In this document: piece by piece, positions 1-10,888 of the stretch
Layout of the letters: the number at the start of each line of letters is the position of its first letter
Numbering within the stretch: the stretch's first letter is position 1
Assembly (NCBI GenBank): GCA_949987705.1
Contig: OX465281.1
Coordinates: 85,402,543 to 85,466,542 of the forward strand
Direction of reading: 5' to 3'
From: Thereva unica
Lineage: Eukaryota; Arthropoda; Insecta; Diptera; Therevidae
DNA: 64,000 bases
The notes under the pieces: generated by a model
Seen by the model: only the letters and a program-made list of their open reading frames with translations
What the model was told of the DNA's origin: nothing
Database searches by the model: none
Made by a program: the position numbers and the translations under genes

Positions 1-700
1 ATACAATTGTATGACTGAGGATGAAAAAGAATGGGCTAGGAGAACTTTTTATGTCCAAAGACGGCTTCACAGTATAATAATGTGTGTGGATGGTACGCAC
101 ATTCAAATACTTTCCCCTTCTGAAGATAAACGTATTTTTTTTGAACAGGAAAGGGTTTTGCGACCATGACATGCACATTCGAAGTGTTAATGCACGTTAT
201 CCGTTAACCTGGGTCGAACTATGACTCTCACGTTTGGAGTTGAAGCGATGCACGTCAGTATTTCGAGCAACAATAACAACAAGGAGTAAGAAATAACTTT
301 ATATTAGGTGATGCAGGGTATCCATTAGAACCCTGGTTAATTACACCATTCCGTGCACCAGAGCCTGTGCAGTCCTTTCAACAAAGCGCATGCTAAAGGT
401 AGAAATATAGTTGAACGTATCGGCGTTTTAAAAATAGATTTCGTTGTTTCCTTGGTGCAAGGCAACTGCACTATTCTTCGAGAAAGGCAGTTCAATTTGT
501 AAGCGTATGTTCTGCCTTGCACAACATTTGTATTTCTTTTAATGTTGAGATTGATAATGATGATAATGTTGCACAAGAATTACCTTCTCATGATGACAAT
601 TTCGACGAAACTGAGGAGAGTTTAGGTTTGCAGAATGAGGCTCGTAGAATACGGAATAACATAATGAACTCTTTGTTATAAATACTCTAATATAAACACA
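1..700 (+). pseudogene. PIF/Harbinger transposase (HARBI1-like), decayed, 3' part
   Basis: A DDE nuclease of the HARBI1 type that would cut and join Harbinger DNA in the nucleus with a Myb/SANT partner. The plus strand translates in pieces to family hallmarks: CVDGTHIQIL near 85-115 (first catalytic Asp region), GDAGYPLEPWLITPFR near 308-352, a R-F-R-C block near 440 and a VCSALHNIC-like block near 505-530. Frameshifts and a stop after position 165 break the frame, so it is not functional. The 5' end lies outside the window. The tail at 620-680 is nearly the same as the tail of the deleted copy at 28021-28080, so both belong to one family. Confidence 0.8.
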
Positions 701-1019
701 ATAGAATGAAAACAATTCCAAAAATATTTGGTTTTTATTACTAACAATAACAAAATATAAAATAAAAAATAAATAAATTGAGTTCTACTGAAATAAAAAT
801 TATACTTCACTGTGAATAACAATAAATTCATAAGGATAATAGGAAAAATCAATGTTTATTTATTTTGGCTTTTTACCAATTTTTTTTTTTTAATATTATC
901 CCTTTTAAAGTCTTCCATGACTTTATTATGGCGTTTTCTTTCATTCAGTTTACCAACTCCTGAGTATACAAAATTTATATGTATTACACATATACAGGGT
1001 GTTTTTTTAAAAAACTTTC

Positions 1020-1436
1020 CACGGAATTCTTGAACAAATGAGGCTCTTCTGTACACACTTACCTGTTATGCAAATTACTGTTTCTTCAGTGTCGATAAAA
1101 GTATGAATGCGGTTCGGTTCTCCACCCGTAGCTTTAACTTCCCTTTTGTTTTGGGATAGTTTTTTTTAGATATTCGATTTATAATCGATCCAAACCTTTA
1201 AAGAATATTTTCATTATTCAAATTTTTTGGTATTTTCAGTTAAACTTACTTTGCGCCAAGAATTTCCATCTTTTGTAGATGGGCCTATGACATTTACCTC
1301 CTTGGCACAATTTTCCCAAAAATAAATTAATATATCCTTTCCCCTTTTATTTAATCATTCCGCTAGCTACTTCAGGATTTTCTTCACGAAGGCACACTAA
1401 TTTTTCAAATTGTTTAGTATTTGTTGTCTTTGACAT
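1020..1436 (-). pseudogene. Myb/SANT-like partner protein of Harbinger, decayed
   Basis: Starts at an ATG at 1436 on the minus strand. It reads MSKTTNTKQFEKLVCLREEN, then after frame changes a Trp-containing block (WENCAKEV) and WRKVSLTENTKKFE. The spacing of aromatic residues and the start resemble the Myb/SANT-like accessory proteins that partner Harbinger transposases. It is convergent with the transposase relic upstream, the usual two-gene Harbinger layout. Several shifts and stops make it a relic. The family call rests on layout and short blocks, so it is moderate. Confidence 0.5.
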
Positions 1437-1822
1437 TCTTAAATTTTCTAAACTATACTAAGGGCCGGATGCACCAAGCTGATTTAAAACAGTTTTAAAT
1501 TAAACTGTTTAAACTATCGCAGATTTGTGGATGCAGCACACGGTAACAAATCAAAAGAAAAAACTATTGAACGTACCCATTAAAAATATTTCGAAACTTT
1601 CCAACTAGTTAGTCTGAATTAAAGGCTGTTAAAGGAGAATTAAAGAAAATGAAAAATTTTACCACAAAAGAAAAAGATGTGATAATAAATTTGATTTTAA
1701 AATATAAATCGACAATTGAACATAAAAAAACCGATTCTACTTCTACGGAAGAGAAAATTTTTTGCACCAAACGGATCTTATTGAGACGTTAATTTCGAAT
1801 TTATTTTCCGTTCAGCCAGAGG

Positions 1823-1869
1823 AAGGAATCGAAACAGAATCGAATTAAAGCGGAGTTCCCGATAGGGCC
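1823..1869. repeat. Right terminal inverted repeat of Harbinger element A
   Basis: The string GCGGAGTTCCCGATAG with its flank GAATCGAA...TCGAATTAAA matches the right end of the deleted Harbinger at 28490-28545. It marks where the element that starts outside the window ends. The left end and target duplication are not visible. Confidence 0.7.
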
Positions 1870-2057
1870 TTCTTTAAAATAATCGGTATTACATTCGAAA
1901 CAAACTTCCTTTCTAGTTGTATGTATGACATGAGATAAGCGACATTCTATAAATTAATTGAAGATTAATACATATTTGTAAGTTTTTTACCTCGTCGGAA
2001 TGAACTAGACTTTCAACATAGAATAAAAGATTGTGTTAATGTGAAACAGCGAAAACA
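1870..2057. other. AT-rich stretch, no recognisable feature
   Basis: Short non-coding stretch between the Harbinger right end and the hAT-like element. I see no ORF, repeat or RNA gene. Confidence 0.5.
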
Positions 2058-2829
2058 ATATTAACCAGGGATCGTAAATAACTGTTATATTGGTATTTTT
2101 GACTTCAAAAATCAAATAGTAAATGTTGTCTGATCTGCATAAAATTTATACAGGATACTCAGAGTAGCGAGTTCTACGTGGTGGGGTTACTTTTAAATTG
2201 TAGACTTTTATTATAAAAGTCAAGTTTAATAGTTAAAATTAATTTAAATTTTTTTAATAAACAATAACAGTTATATTTAACTAAAAAAGTTTTAGGTCAT
2301 TAAAAACTCTTATTTTTGTTTTTTATTTTTAAAGTCTTCCAAAACTCTTATGGGAAGACTTTTATTTTTAAAATCAAAAATAACTGTTAAAAAAGACTGT
2401 CTTGCATAAAAGTCTTTCTAAGATTTTTATTTTTCCAGTTTTTTCTATAAAAGTCTTTGAAGACTTTTATTTTTAAAATATAAAAATAAAAGTCTTTTGC
2501 TGAAAACAGATAAATAGTCCATTCAAACCGTTAAGAAAATCGAACCCTAAAGGTTTTTGGGTCGCTGATCACGAAAATCGGGGTCCTGCGATCCTAAAAC
2601 ATGGGCGTCACCCTTAAAAATGCAAAAAACACCCCTTTTTAGGGGTTTTTCGCGATTATTTCGATAATAATGAAAACTAATGCAATGAAATACACTTTTT
2701 TTAATATTTATTTGCGAAGGTGGTTGATTTGTACTAAATGAACGCGAACTTTATGATAAGGGGTGATCCTAAAGGGTTGAAACCACCCCTAAATCGGCTA
2801 CAAATAGAAACTAGTTGGGATGTGGGTTC

Positions 2830-3073
2830 GATCCTTTCGGTCCACACGATCAACTCAAGGGGGTGAAATAGGGTCAACTCAAAACCGCTGGAGCTATAAG
2901 GCTGAAATTTTGACAGTGCATCCCTATAATGACGTAGACATCCCCTTAGAAGCGATTTTTCGACATTCATCCCCTAAGGGGATGAAATAGGGTTTACCCA
3001 AACCGCTGGAGCTATAGGGCTGAAATTTTGACAGTGCCTCCCTTTAATGACGTGAACATCCACTAAAAAGCGA
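2830..3073. repeat. 118-bp tandem repeat, left part
   Basis: Contains motifs CATCCCCTAAGGGG, CCGCTGGAGCTATAGGGC and TTTTGACAGTGC, spaced about 118 bp apart. The same units continue after the BEL element at 11214, so this is the left half of an array split by the insertion. Confidence 0.8.
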
Positions 3074-3398
3074 TGTATAGCTCACTGGTATGAGCTGGAC
3101 TGTTATGTGTACTGGATGATTAGGACTGCACAACCTAATCGATTTAGTAGCAGTTTTGGTGGTTAAAGAAAACACTTTGAGTTGCTGTTTGTTCTCAACT
3201 GAATTTTTAATTTTCCAGAGCTTAATTTATATGTTAACATTTGTGCAACATAATCATTTTTTTTATATTATTAATTAGAGCAACATTAATCAATAAGTTA
3301 TTGACTCGGTGATCGTAATTATATTTTATTATTGAGTCATCAACATGAATGACTCGGACGCGTGTGGCATACTTATCGTTTTGTTTGCTGTGCAAACA
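3074..3398 (-). repeat. 3' LTR of BEL-1
   Basis: 325 bp, same sequence as 10889-11213. In element orientation it starts TGTTTGCACAGC and ends CTATACA. The polyprotein stop codon lies inside it at 3329-3331, so the last roughly 22 codons are LTR-encoded. Confidence 0.95.
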
Positions 3399-6300
3399 TT
3401 TTGCCCAGCCGAGGTCGTGGATCGCGGGGCTGGGTTAGGTCCTAGATGTTCTGTCGATTGTTGTATGCCGGATGAGCTGTGAATACTCTCTGGTAGATCG
3501 CCAGTGGTTACATGGTGTTGTTTCAGACTCCAACGGGTCGGTCGACATTTCCATATACCTGCGATGATCGCTATGGTGAGTAGGACAGATCCTGCTGTTG
3601 TGGCGGTATGGTGTCCGATAGTTTTCCATGTTGATGACTGAACTTGTAAGCCAGTTGGATCGTGGATGATGCTGCTGAATGTGTCGGATGTTTTTAGTAT
3701 CGGGTCTAACATTACTGGTTTGCTATCTAACCCGGTAGGGTTGAATATCCCAGTTATGTTGAAATTCATTGGCTTTAGAAATGTTGATTGAATAATGACT
3801 TTGTTACGAACTTCAGAGAAAAGTATATTCTTCGTTGTTTCAATCACACAGTCCTGAGTTGTCTGCAGAATTCCGACGCCATGCAGAGTAACATCTTCCC
3901 GTTGTCCGTTACATTTAATTGCGGCCGTTGTTGGTGGATCTGCGATAAATAACCAGGTGTTCGCCAAAAAAAGATGTTTCCATATGACGGAGTGGATTTT
4001 CAGTTGCTTTAATGGGCACTCTTGCCTATTGTGTCGTTGGTATATTTCATCGATGATACAATTTGGATTTTTCACTAAGTCACTAACAACTGCGGGTGTG
4101 CACAATTTGGAGTATTTTTCTAAAGATACGCAATTTCTCATTTCTTCTTCGGTGATTTCGAAATATTTTTGATTATTGTACTCTATCGCCAGGATTTGTG
4201 GCGTGACATATGTATTGTTATTTATGCGCTGAGGAATTGGGGTTGCTTTAATCATATTAAAGGTATCGGCATCCGTTATATGCAGAAATCCAAAAACCTT
4301 AACATCTGAATCGGCTATGTATATTTCCATATCATTCCCTGGTTCTGGAATGATTCTTAGATTAGATGGCATTTTGCTTGCTGCTTGATTTGTTATTTCT
4401 GCCAATTTGCTTGGAGTTATGAAGTCCATAATGTTTCCTTTACCATAACCTGCTTGTAGAATTTTTATGTAGTGCTGTTTTAGGTCTTCCAAAATATCTT
4501 TGGCAATCTGGTACGCTGCTAGTATTTGTGTGCTGACCATATTACTGTCAATCTTGTCATACCATCCTTCAATCTTGTTTACCTCGGAGATTACTCTGTT
4601 CAGTTTGTTTGTGACCAGATCGAACTGTCTACCCATGCGGACTTCTGTGTCATTTATCCTTGTCATTGTAGATACCAATATATTTGCTTGATGATTAGCC
4701 GCTTGTCTCAACATATCTTGATTATGCTGAAGGTGTTCAATGTCAGTGTAAACCTCATCGTTTACTCCAAAGATGGCTTGCAATAGATGTCCAACAAGCC
4801 CTCTTTTATTTCTCCGCTTCCGCCTTTGGTTTATTGCTTCAATCTCATTTAAGATTGTTGATTTTCGTTCTAATAAATGTTCAAGTAGAGTGCGGCAATG
4901 CGTGTTGTCTTCAAACCGTTTTGCCTCACTGCAGGTTTGTTCCATCTTGGTTATTATATTATTTACTCTACTAGTGTCTGCTGTTGTGTTGATTGGGATG
5001 AGTACCTCGACCTTGATAGTACCTCTCTTTAGTTTGGCGTGTCCAATTTGTTCGATAAACAGCCCAGGTTGTGGGTATTTTATTGTGTAGTGTGTATGTC
5101 CCGGTTGGATCGAGCTTAATATAACGAGTGTAGTTAAAACCAATTTAGCCATGTTCCAGGTAGTTGCTGATTTATGTGCCGTCTTCTTGTCCGCATGCAG
5201 GTGACTCTCTGTGCCAGTTTGATGATTACTTGTTACAGTGACATGTGTACCAGCACACGTTTTCAGCTCTGTTGATGTAGTATGCTCTGCATTCGTCAAG
5301 TTGTCATCTTCAACAGGTAACACACATATTTTTGTTACTGGACGCTTTATTGTGGAGTTTTCTTTGACCCGTAGAGTTACCACTCGTACAACTCCATCTT
5401 TGCCTGGATGTGTCTCGATTATTCGGGCTAGTGGCCATCTCGTTGGAGCGCAGTTTTCATCTTTTACGAGAACAATTTGCCCAACTTCGATCGGCCTTGC
5501 TCCTGATTTCCATTTTGTTCTTTGTTGGAGTCGTGATAGATATTCACTTTGCCACACCTTCCAGAAGTCTTGCGTCATCTTCTGTACTTGTTTCCAGCGG
5601 CTCAATGTGGTAATGTTGTTGTCTATGGTTGGTCCTGGTAGTCCTACTAATTCTTGCCCAACCAAGAAATGTCCAGGTGTTAGAGTAAGGATCGAACTAG
5701 GGTCGCTCGGTAGTGGGTATAATGGGCGTGAATTTAAACAGGCTTCGATTTGGCACAGTAGCGTCGACATTTCCTCGAATGTTAGCGTAGTGCAGCCTAT
5801 TACCTTTTTCAAGTGGGATTTGATGGATTTGACTCCAGCCTCCCAAATTCCTCCGAAGTGAGGAGCTGCCGGCGGAATAAAATGCCATTGTACACCTTCG
5901 GTCGCCAGGCTTCCCACTACTGTGGTTAAGTTTCTGATGGCATGGCGAAGATCCTTATCCAGTATTTTTTGTGCTCCTACGAACGTTGTTCCATTATCAC
6001 TGTACATGTTTGAAACAAGGCCCCTTCTTGATGTGAATCTTCTAAATGCTGCTACGAATGCCTCCGAGGTCATGTCTGTTACCGCTTCGATGTGAATGGC
6101 CTTTGTAGCTAGACATACAAAGACTGCTATGTAGCCCTTGTGGGATTTGTTTCCTCTTCCTTTGGACATTCTTGTCTGAATAGGCCCTGCATAATCTAGT
6201 CCGGTGTGCGAAAACGGTTTCGCTGGTGTTACTCGTGGAGCTGGGAGTTCACCCATAATTTGTGTCACTGTTTGTCCCTTGTGCCTGCAGCAAGTAATGC

Positions 6301-9300
6301 ATTTGTTCAATACTTGTCGTATTTTGCTTTTCCCATTGATTATGAAGTATCTTCTTCTAATAAAAGCATGTGTGACTTCATTTCCTCCATGTAGTGTCGC
6401 TGCATGAGCTTCAAGTATCAATAGTTTAGCTATGTGGTGTTTGTGAGGTATAATGACGGGATGTTTTTCATTATACGGAATACGAGAATTTCGGATTCTT
6501 CCACCCACTCTTAGTACGCCATTTTCGTCCAAAAATGGATTTAAGGAAAGAATTGAACTTTTTGTGTTAAGTGGTTTCTTTGCTTCTAGCTGTTTTAATT
6601 CTGCAGCGAACTCCGTTTTTTGTGTCATCTGTAGAAGTTGTTGATGCGCTTTATCTAATTCCTTTACTGATAAATCTGTGCTGTTTATTATCTCCTTCCT
6701 GCATTTCGCGATGAATCTTTTGCAGTAAGCCAGCACACGTGTAAGTTTCTTAAACGATGAAAAACGACTAAGTAGCTCGAAGCCTTCATCATTTTGAGTT
6801 ACATGGACCGCTACTACCTTATTTAAATTAACTCCTCTTGTAGTATTTGTGTTAATTTTTTGTGTTGGCCATTTATCTTCAGTCATCTTTAGCCACGATG
6901 GACCATTCCACCAAAGCTCTGCATTCTTTAGGTACTGCGGAGTGGCTCCTCTCGACGCTAGATCAGCAGGGTTGTCTTCGGAACGCACGTGACGCCAACT
7001 TGTAGACTCCAGATTTCTGTGAATTTCTGACACTCGGTTTGAAATGAAGGTTTCCCATTTATCTGATTTTCCATGGATCCATGCTAATGTTATCATCGAA
7101 TCTGTCCAGGCGTATTCCTTTACATTCTTAATATCCAATGCTTGTTTTGTTCGACGTAGTAGTTTAGATAATAAGACTGCTCCGCAAAGTTCTAATCTTG
7201 GTAACGTGATTTTATTTAGTGGTGCTACCTTAGTCTTTGCTACAAGTAGTGTTATATGTACTTGCTCCGATTCTGACGTAGTTTTACTGTATACGGTTGC
7301 TCCATAAGCTTTTTCGGATGCATCGCAGAATCCATGTAGTTCAACTGTTTTGCATGCGGGTGTATACTGTATCCAACGTGGTATGTTAATTTCTTCAAGT
7401 TTTCGTAGTTCATTCCTGATGTTCATCCATCGAGCAGCTAGCTCTTCTTCCAGTGTTTGATCCCAGTTGTATCCTTTTGCCCATAATTCTTGAATTAACA
7501 TTTTGGCGCTCACTGTTATGGGTGCCAACCACCCGAGTGGATCAAATAGTCTAGCAATTTCTGATAAGATTGTCCGTTTAGTAGGTACTTCTGGTGTTGC
7601 ATTCAATTTTACCCTAAAGTGGAATTTGTCTGCTGCTGGTGTCCAGTATATACCCAAGGATTTTACAGCCTCGTCATCTTTTATTTCAATGGAGCCTTGA
7701 TCCCTAAGTTCTGTTGGTAGATTATCAATTAGTTCACTGTGGTTGCTTCTCCATTTTCTAAGGTTGAACCCTCCTTCTTTTAGCGTTTGGATCAGCTCAC
7801 GTTGTAACCACTTTGCTTCCTGAATTGAAGACGTTCCAGACATCATGTCGTCCACGTAAAAATCATTGAGAATTATTTTTGCTGCTTCTGGATGATTTTC
7901 TTCTTCATCGCGTGCTAATTTTTGCAATGTTTTTATAGCTAGGTAAGGTGCTGATTTTGTTCCGTATGTCACGGTTGTGAGTTTAAATTCTTGAATGCTA
8001 TCTCTTGTTGAAAATCGCCATACAATTCGTTGGTAGTCTTGATGTTCCTGTGAGACCCTTATTTGCCTGTACATCTTCTCAATGTCGGCACTAAATACAT
8101 ATTGATGCTTTCTCCATCTTAGTAGAATGTCCTGTAGGTCGTGTTGTAGTCTGGGGCCACAGTGCATTAAATCGTTTAAGCTTAGCTTGGTGCTTGTTTT
8201 GGTAGAGGCGTCGAAAACTACTCTTAGTTTGGTAGTCGTGCTTTCTTCTTTGATGACTGCTTGATGAGGCATGTAGTATATGTTACGAGTATTGCACTGA
8301 AGTTCTTTGGGATCAATGAGTACCATATGTCCCAGTTGTAGGTATTCTTCCATAAATTTGTTGTATTCATCCCGCAAAGTTTTGCTTTTTGAGAACCGCT
8401 TTTCCATTTGATATAGTCGTGCTATTGCAACTGGTTTTGATTCTCCTAACCCCTCTGTCTGCTTGAACGGAATTTGTACTGTATACGTGCCATTGGGATT
8501 TCGTTTAACTGTTCGATCAAATTGTTCTTCACACGTTCTGTTTTCCTCTGACATAGGTGGACTCATTACTGTTTCTTCCATTTCCCAAAACTTTCGAAGC
8601 TGTGAGTCGATATCTACCCGTGAAATCATGGATGTGATTTTCCTGGTTACTTCTTTCTGTTCGATTGGTCCAGACAATATCCAGCCAAATTCAGTTTTTT
8701 GAGCTAACGTTCCACATTTCTTTTTTCTAATTCTGTTCATTAGGATGTCACCAAATACGTCTGCGCCCAATATCATGTCGACTGGTCCCGGGGTATCGTA
8801 TGTAGGGTCTGCAAGAATGAGATTACTCCAACTGGTAAGATCTTCGCTATCGATATATTTTTGTGGTTGGTCGCTCGTCAGCGATGGAAGTATTAGAGCT
8901 TCACACTGCAGTTTAAAGTTGGATGGAAATCTCGGAATGAGTTCTACTAGAATTTTGCTGTGAGATGTCCCAGCGTTGCTCTCGTGTATTCCTGAAATCT
9001 CTGAATATATTTTCATTCTTGGAACTCCTAGTGCTTGCGCCGAATTTTCGGTTATGAAGGTGACTTGGGATCCGGGATCTACCAATGCTCTCAGATACTC
9101 ATAGGTGTTTCTTACGGTCTTGGCTCGTACTAGTGCTGTTGCCAGTATTACATTGCAAGATTTCCTTGCAACGTGTGATTCAATTGTGCGTTGAGATGTA
9201 GCAATGTGTGATGACATTACTCTCGGTACATCTTCTTGTTTTGCTGTTGGATTTTTTGCCTCTTGGTGAATTAGTGTATGGTGTTGCTGCTTACAGACGT

Positions 9301-10768
9301 TGCATCGGCTTTGACTGTGGCAGGGGTCGTTCGTTCCATGGTTCAAACAGTTGGGACATGTTTTACTCTGCCGGACGAAGTTGAGCTTCTCTGCTAGTTT
9401 TAGTACTCTGAATTTTTTACATACGTATATACTGTGCTGTCCATTACAGTATCGGCACTTTGTGGTACTAGTGTAATAATTCTTTATTTGGTAGTTATTT
9501 CGTGATTGTCCATGGTTTATGGTGCGGCTGCTTTCAGTTTTCTTCCTAGGCTCTGCAATTACTTCTAGTGCTTGGAATCTAGTTTCCAAGAACTTCAGTA
9601 TGTCTTCTAATTGCGGTATCTCTCGTGGATCGCTCAATGATTGCTCGTACGCTTTATAGGTCTCTGGATCCATCTTTCTTCGTATAATATGTGCAATAAA
9701 GGGTTCCCAGGGTGGGGTTTCTAGTTGTAGGCTGTTGATTCCATGTAGGCATTCTTTTATTTGGTCATGCAATTGTTTTATTGCTTTGGCAGAATCGATG
9801 ATTAACGTAGGTTGATCCAGAATTGCATCGGAAAATGTGGAGAATATTTTCCGTTTATTATTAAATCTGCTTGTTACTAGGCTCCATGCTGCTTCATAAC
9901 TGGATTCGCTGCTTGCCAGGTGTTGGATAAGTTTGTGCGCCTCACCACTTAGTGACGTTTGCAAGTAATGCATTTTCTCAACATTACCTAAACGTTTGTT
10001 GTTGTGGATTAGTCTACAGAATATATTTTCAAAATATTTCCAGGCCTTATAGTCACCGTCAAAGTTAGGAATTTTTATTTGTGGTAGTTTCGTCTTTGCC
10101 TCATCCTCTCTCTGACTTTTTTCTTCTATCACATCTTGTAGTTCTATCATGGTTTCTTGGTAAGCTTCTTCAAGAGTTTCATATTGCTCCTCCTTGAAGT
10201 ACTTATGCGACAGCTCTTCCTCTTCAGTAAACGTCATGATTTCTTCGTGCAATTCTTGTATAGCGTCCCATTGCGTTGTTAACTGCTTGATTTTAAATTC
10301 GCAGTACGTCTTGGTTTTCGCTTGGCCTCTCTCTGCTACCTCAGCAAGTAGTCTCCTAATGTTGCTCATTTTGACCCTCTGCTTCTTGAGACGCAGTGAC
10401 TTCTCCTCCATGTCGTCGTTTAATTTTAAGTTGAAGTTTGCTCCTGAGGTGTTTGCTGCGGTCTCGACCAGCTGCTTGCTCAGTTTTTGTTGATACTCCC
10501 TCAGTAGTTCCTTGGCTTCATCGTATATAGCCTTTGCTTGATTGTAGAAATTCTGCGTGAAATACGGCTCCGACGGTCTGTTCATTCCTTCCAGATAGGC
10601 GTGGTTTTCTTGGAATTTTCCCCAGGAACTGTCAAATTCCGCTAGTCTCTTCTCTATATAGTTCTTGTCTTTCCTCCCACTGCTGTCTTTCTTCATATTT
10701 GAGAGGGCCCGGCACATGGCTTCCCCAAGCTTCTTTTGTTCTTCTGTTATTTCCGAAAATGACTCCAT
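3329..10768 (-). CDS. BEL/Pao gag-pol-env polyprotein, 2479 aa
   Basis: One uninterrupted frame for particle formation, proteolysis, reverse transcription and integration. Domains in order: coiled-coil Gag with a DUF1759-like segment from about residue 229; zinc knuckles at about 440-495 (CRYCNGQHS, CPNC..CNVC); aspartic protease with LVDPGSQVTFI near 566; reverse transcriptase with FYVDDMM near 970; RNase H with FCDAS near 1148; integrase zinc site near 1460, core with SDNGTTF near 1590 and GGIWEAG near 1641; a DUF5641-like tail at about 1730-1812. Then follows an envelope-like part: hydrophobic leader near 1873-1892, basic furin-like cleavage site near 1985, and a membrane segment near 2392-2408. 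The env-like part resembles the baculovirus-F-like Env of some insect elements. Its in-frame fusion to pol is unusual. Confidence 0.95.
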   Translation of the reverse strand: MESFSEITEEQKKLGEAMCRALSNMKKDSSGRKDKNYIEKRLAEFDSSWGKFQENHAYLEGMNRPSEPYFTQNFYNQAKAIYDEAKELLREYQQKLSKQLVETAANTSGANFNLKLNDDMEEKSLRLKKQRVKMSNIRRLLAEVAERGQAKTKTYCEFKIKQLTTQWDAIQELHEEIMTFTEEEELSHKYFKEEQYETLEEAYQETMIELQDVIEEKSQREDEAKTKLPQIKIPNFDGDYKAWKYFENIFCRLIHNNKRLGNVEKMHYLQTSLSGEAHKLIQHLASSESSYEAAWSLVTSRFNNKRKIFSTFSDAILDQPTLIIDSAKAIKQLHDQIKECLHGINSLQLETPPWEPFIAHIIRRKMDPETYKAYEQSLSDPREIPQLEDILKFLETRFQALEVIAEPRKKTESSRTINHGQSRNNYQIKNYYTSTTKCRYCNGQHSIYVCKKFRVLKLAEKLNFVRQSKTCPNCLNHGTNDPCHSQSRCNVCKQQHHTLIHQEAKNPTAKQEDVPRVMSSHIATSQRTIESHVARKSCNVILATALVRAKTVRNTYEYLRALVDPGSQVTFITENSAQALGVPRMKIYSEISGIHESNAGTSHSKILVELIPRFPSNFKLQCEALILPSLTSDQPQKYIDSEDLTSWSNLILADPTYDTPGPVDMILGADVFGDILMNRIRKKKCGTLAQKTEFGWILSGPIEQKEVTRKITSMISRVDIDSQLRKFWEMEETVMSPPMSEENRTCEEQFDRTVKRNPNGTYTVQIPFKQTEGLGESKPVAIARLYQMEKRFSKSKTLRDEYNKFMEEYLQLGHMVLIDPKELQCNTRNIYYMPHQAVIKEESTTTKLRVVFDASTKTSTKLSLNDLMHCGPRLQHDLQDILLRWRKHQYVFSADIEKMYRQIRVSQEHQDYQRIVWRFSTRDSIQEFKLTTVTYGTKSAPYLAIKTLQKLARDEEENHPEAAKIILNDFYVDDMMSGTSSIQEAKWLQRELIQTLKEGGFNLRKWRSNHSELIDNLPTELRDQGSIEIKDDEAVKSLGIYWTPAADKFHFRVKLNATPEVPTKRTILSEIARLFDPLGWLAPITVSAKMLIQELWAKGYNWDQTLEEELAARWMNIRNELRKLEEINIPRWIQYTPACKTVELHGFCDASEKAYGATVYSKTTSESEQVHITLLVAKTKVAPLNKITLPRLELCGAVLLSKLLRRTKQALDIKNVKEYAWTDSMITLAWIHGKSDKWETFISNRVSEIHRNLESTSWRHVRSEDNPADLASRGATPQYLKNAELWWNGPSWLKMTEDKWPTQKINTNTTRGVNLNKVVAVHVTQNDEGFELLSRFSSFKKLTRVLAYCKRFIAKCRKEIINSTDLSVKELDKAHQQLLQMTQKTEFAAELKQLEAKKPLNTKSSILSLNPFLDENGVLRVGGRIRNSRIPYNEKHPVIIPHKHHIAKLLILEAHAATLHGGNEVTHAFIRRRYFIINGKSKIRQVLNKCITCCRHKGQTVTQIMGELPAPRVTPAKPFSHTGLDYAGPIQTRMSKGRGNKSHKGYIAVFVCLATKAIHIEAVTDMTSEAFVAAFRRFTSRRGLVSNMYSDNGTTFVGAQKILDKDLRHAIRNLTTVVGSLATEGVQWHFIPPAAPHFGGIWEAGVKSIKSHLKKVIGCTTLTFEEMSTLLCQIEACLNSRPLYPLPSDPSSILTLTPGHFLVGQELVGLPGPTIDNNITTLSRWKQVQKMTQDFWKVWQSEYLSRLQQRTKWKSGARPIEVGQIVLVKDENCAPTRWPLARIIETHPGKDGVVRVVTLRVKENSTIKRPVTKICVLPVEDDNLTNAEHTTSTELKTCAGTHVTVTSNHQTGTESHLHADKKTAHKSATTWNMAKLVLTTLVILSSIQPGHTHYTIKYPQPGLFIEQIGHAKLKRGTIKVEVLIPINTTADTSRVNNIITKMEQTCSEAKRFEDNTHCRTLLEHLLERKSTILNEIEAINQRRKRRNKRGLVGHLLQAIFGVNDEVYTDIEHLQHNQDMLRQAANHQANILVSTMTRINDTEVRMGRQFDLVTNKLNRVISEVNKIEGWYDKIDSNMVSTQILAAYQIAKDILEDLKQHYIKILQAGYGKGNIMDFITPSKLAEITNQAASKMPSNLRIIPEPGNDMEIYIADSDVKVFGFLHITDADTFNMIKATPIPQRINNNTYVTPQILAIEYNNQKYFEITEEEMRNCVSLEKYSKLCTPAVVSDLVKNPNCIIDEIYQRHNRQECPLKQLKIHSVIWKHLFLANTWLFIADPPTTAAIKCNGQREDVTLHGVGILQTTQDCVIETTKNILFSEVRNKVIIQSTFLKPMNFNITGIFNPTGLDSKPVMLDPILKTSDTFSSIIHDPTGLQVQSSTWKTIGHHTATTAGSVLLTIAIIAGIWKCRPTRWSLKQHHVTTGDLPESIHSSSGIQQSTEHLGPNPAPRSTTSAGQNVCTANKTISMPHASESFMLMTQ

Positions 10769-10873
10769 CGTGGTACTGCAGACTCGGTGATTCGGTTCTT
10801 AATGTTATTGTTGTTTTTTTTTTTTTACTGTTTAACTCGGTGCGAGTTGTGCGTAGGTGTGATTCTTTTTAAA

Positions 10874-10887
10874 GGCTCGAAGGACCA
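10874..10887 (-). promoter_or_regulatory. Primer-binding site of BEL-1 (tRNA-Tyr)
   Basis: One base after the 5' LTR the minus strand reads TGGTCCTTCGAGCC, complementary to the 3' end of insect tRNA-Tyr including CCA. A longer match to the same tRNA tail occurs in BEL-2. Confidence 0.85.
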
Positions 10888-10888
10888 A

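Noticed and set aside
2395..2520. Repeats of AAAAGTCTTT / AAAGACTTTT as a possible CRISPR-like array
   Set aside because: Irregular spacing, AT-rich palindromes forming part of inverted arms; no spacers, and a eukaryotic setting.
5238..5861. Plus-strand ORF of 207 codons, and others at 7044-7307, 8463-8963 and 10194-10493
   Set aside because: They lie opposite the long BEL polyprotein, show no domain, and are explained as antisense shadows.
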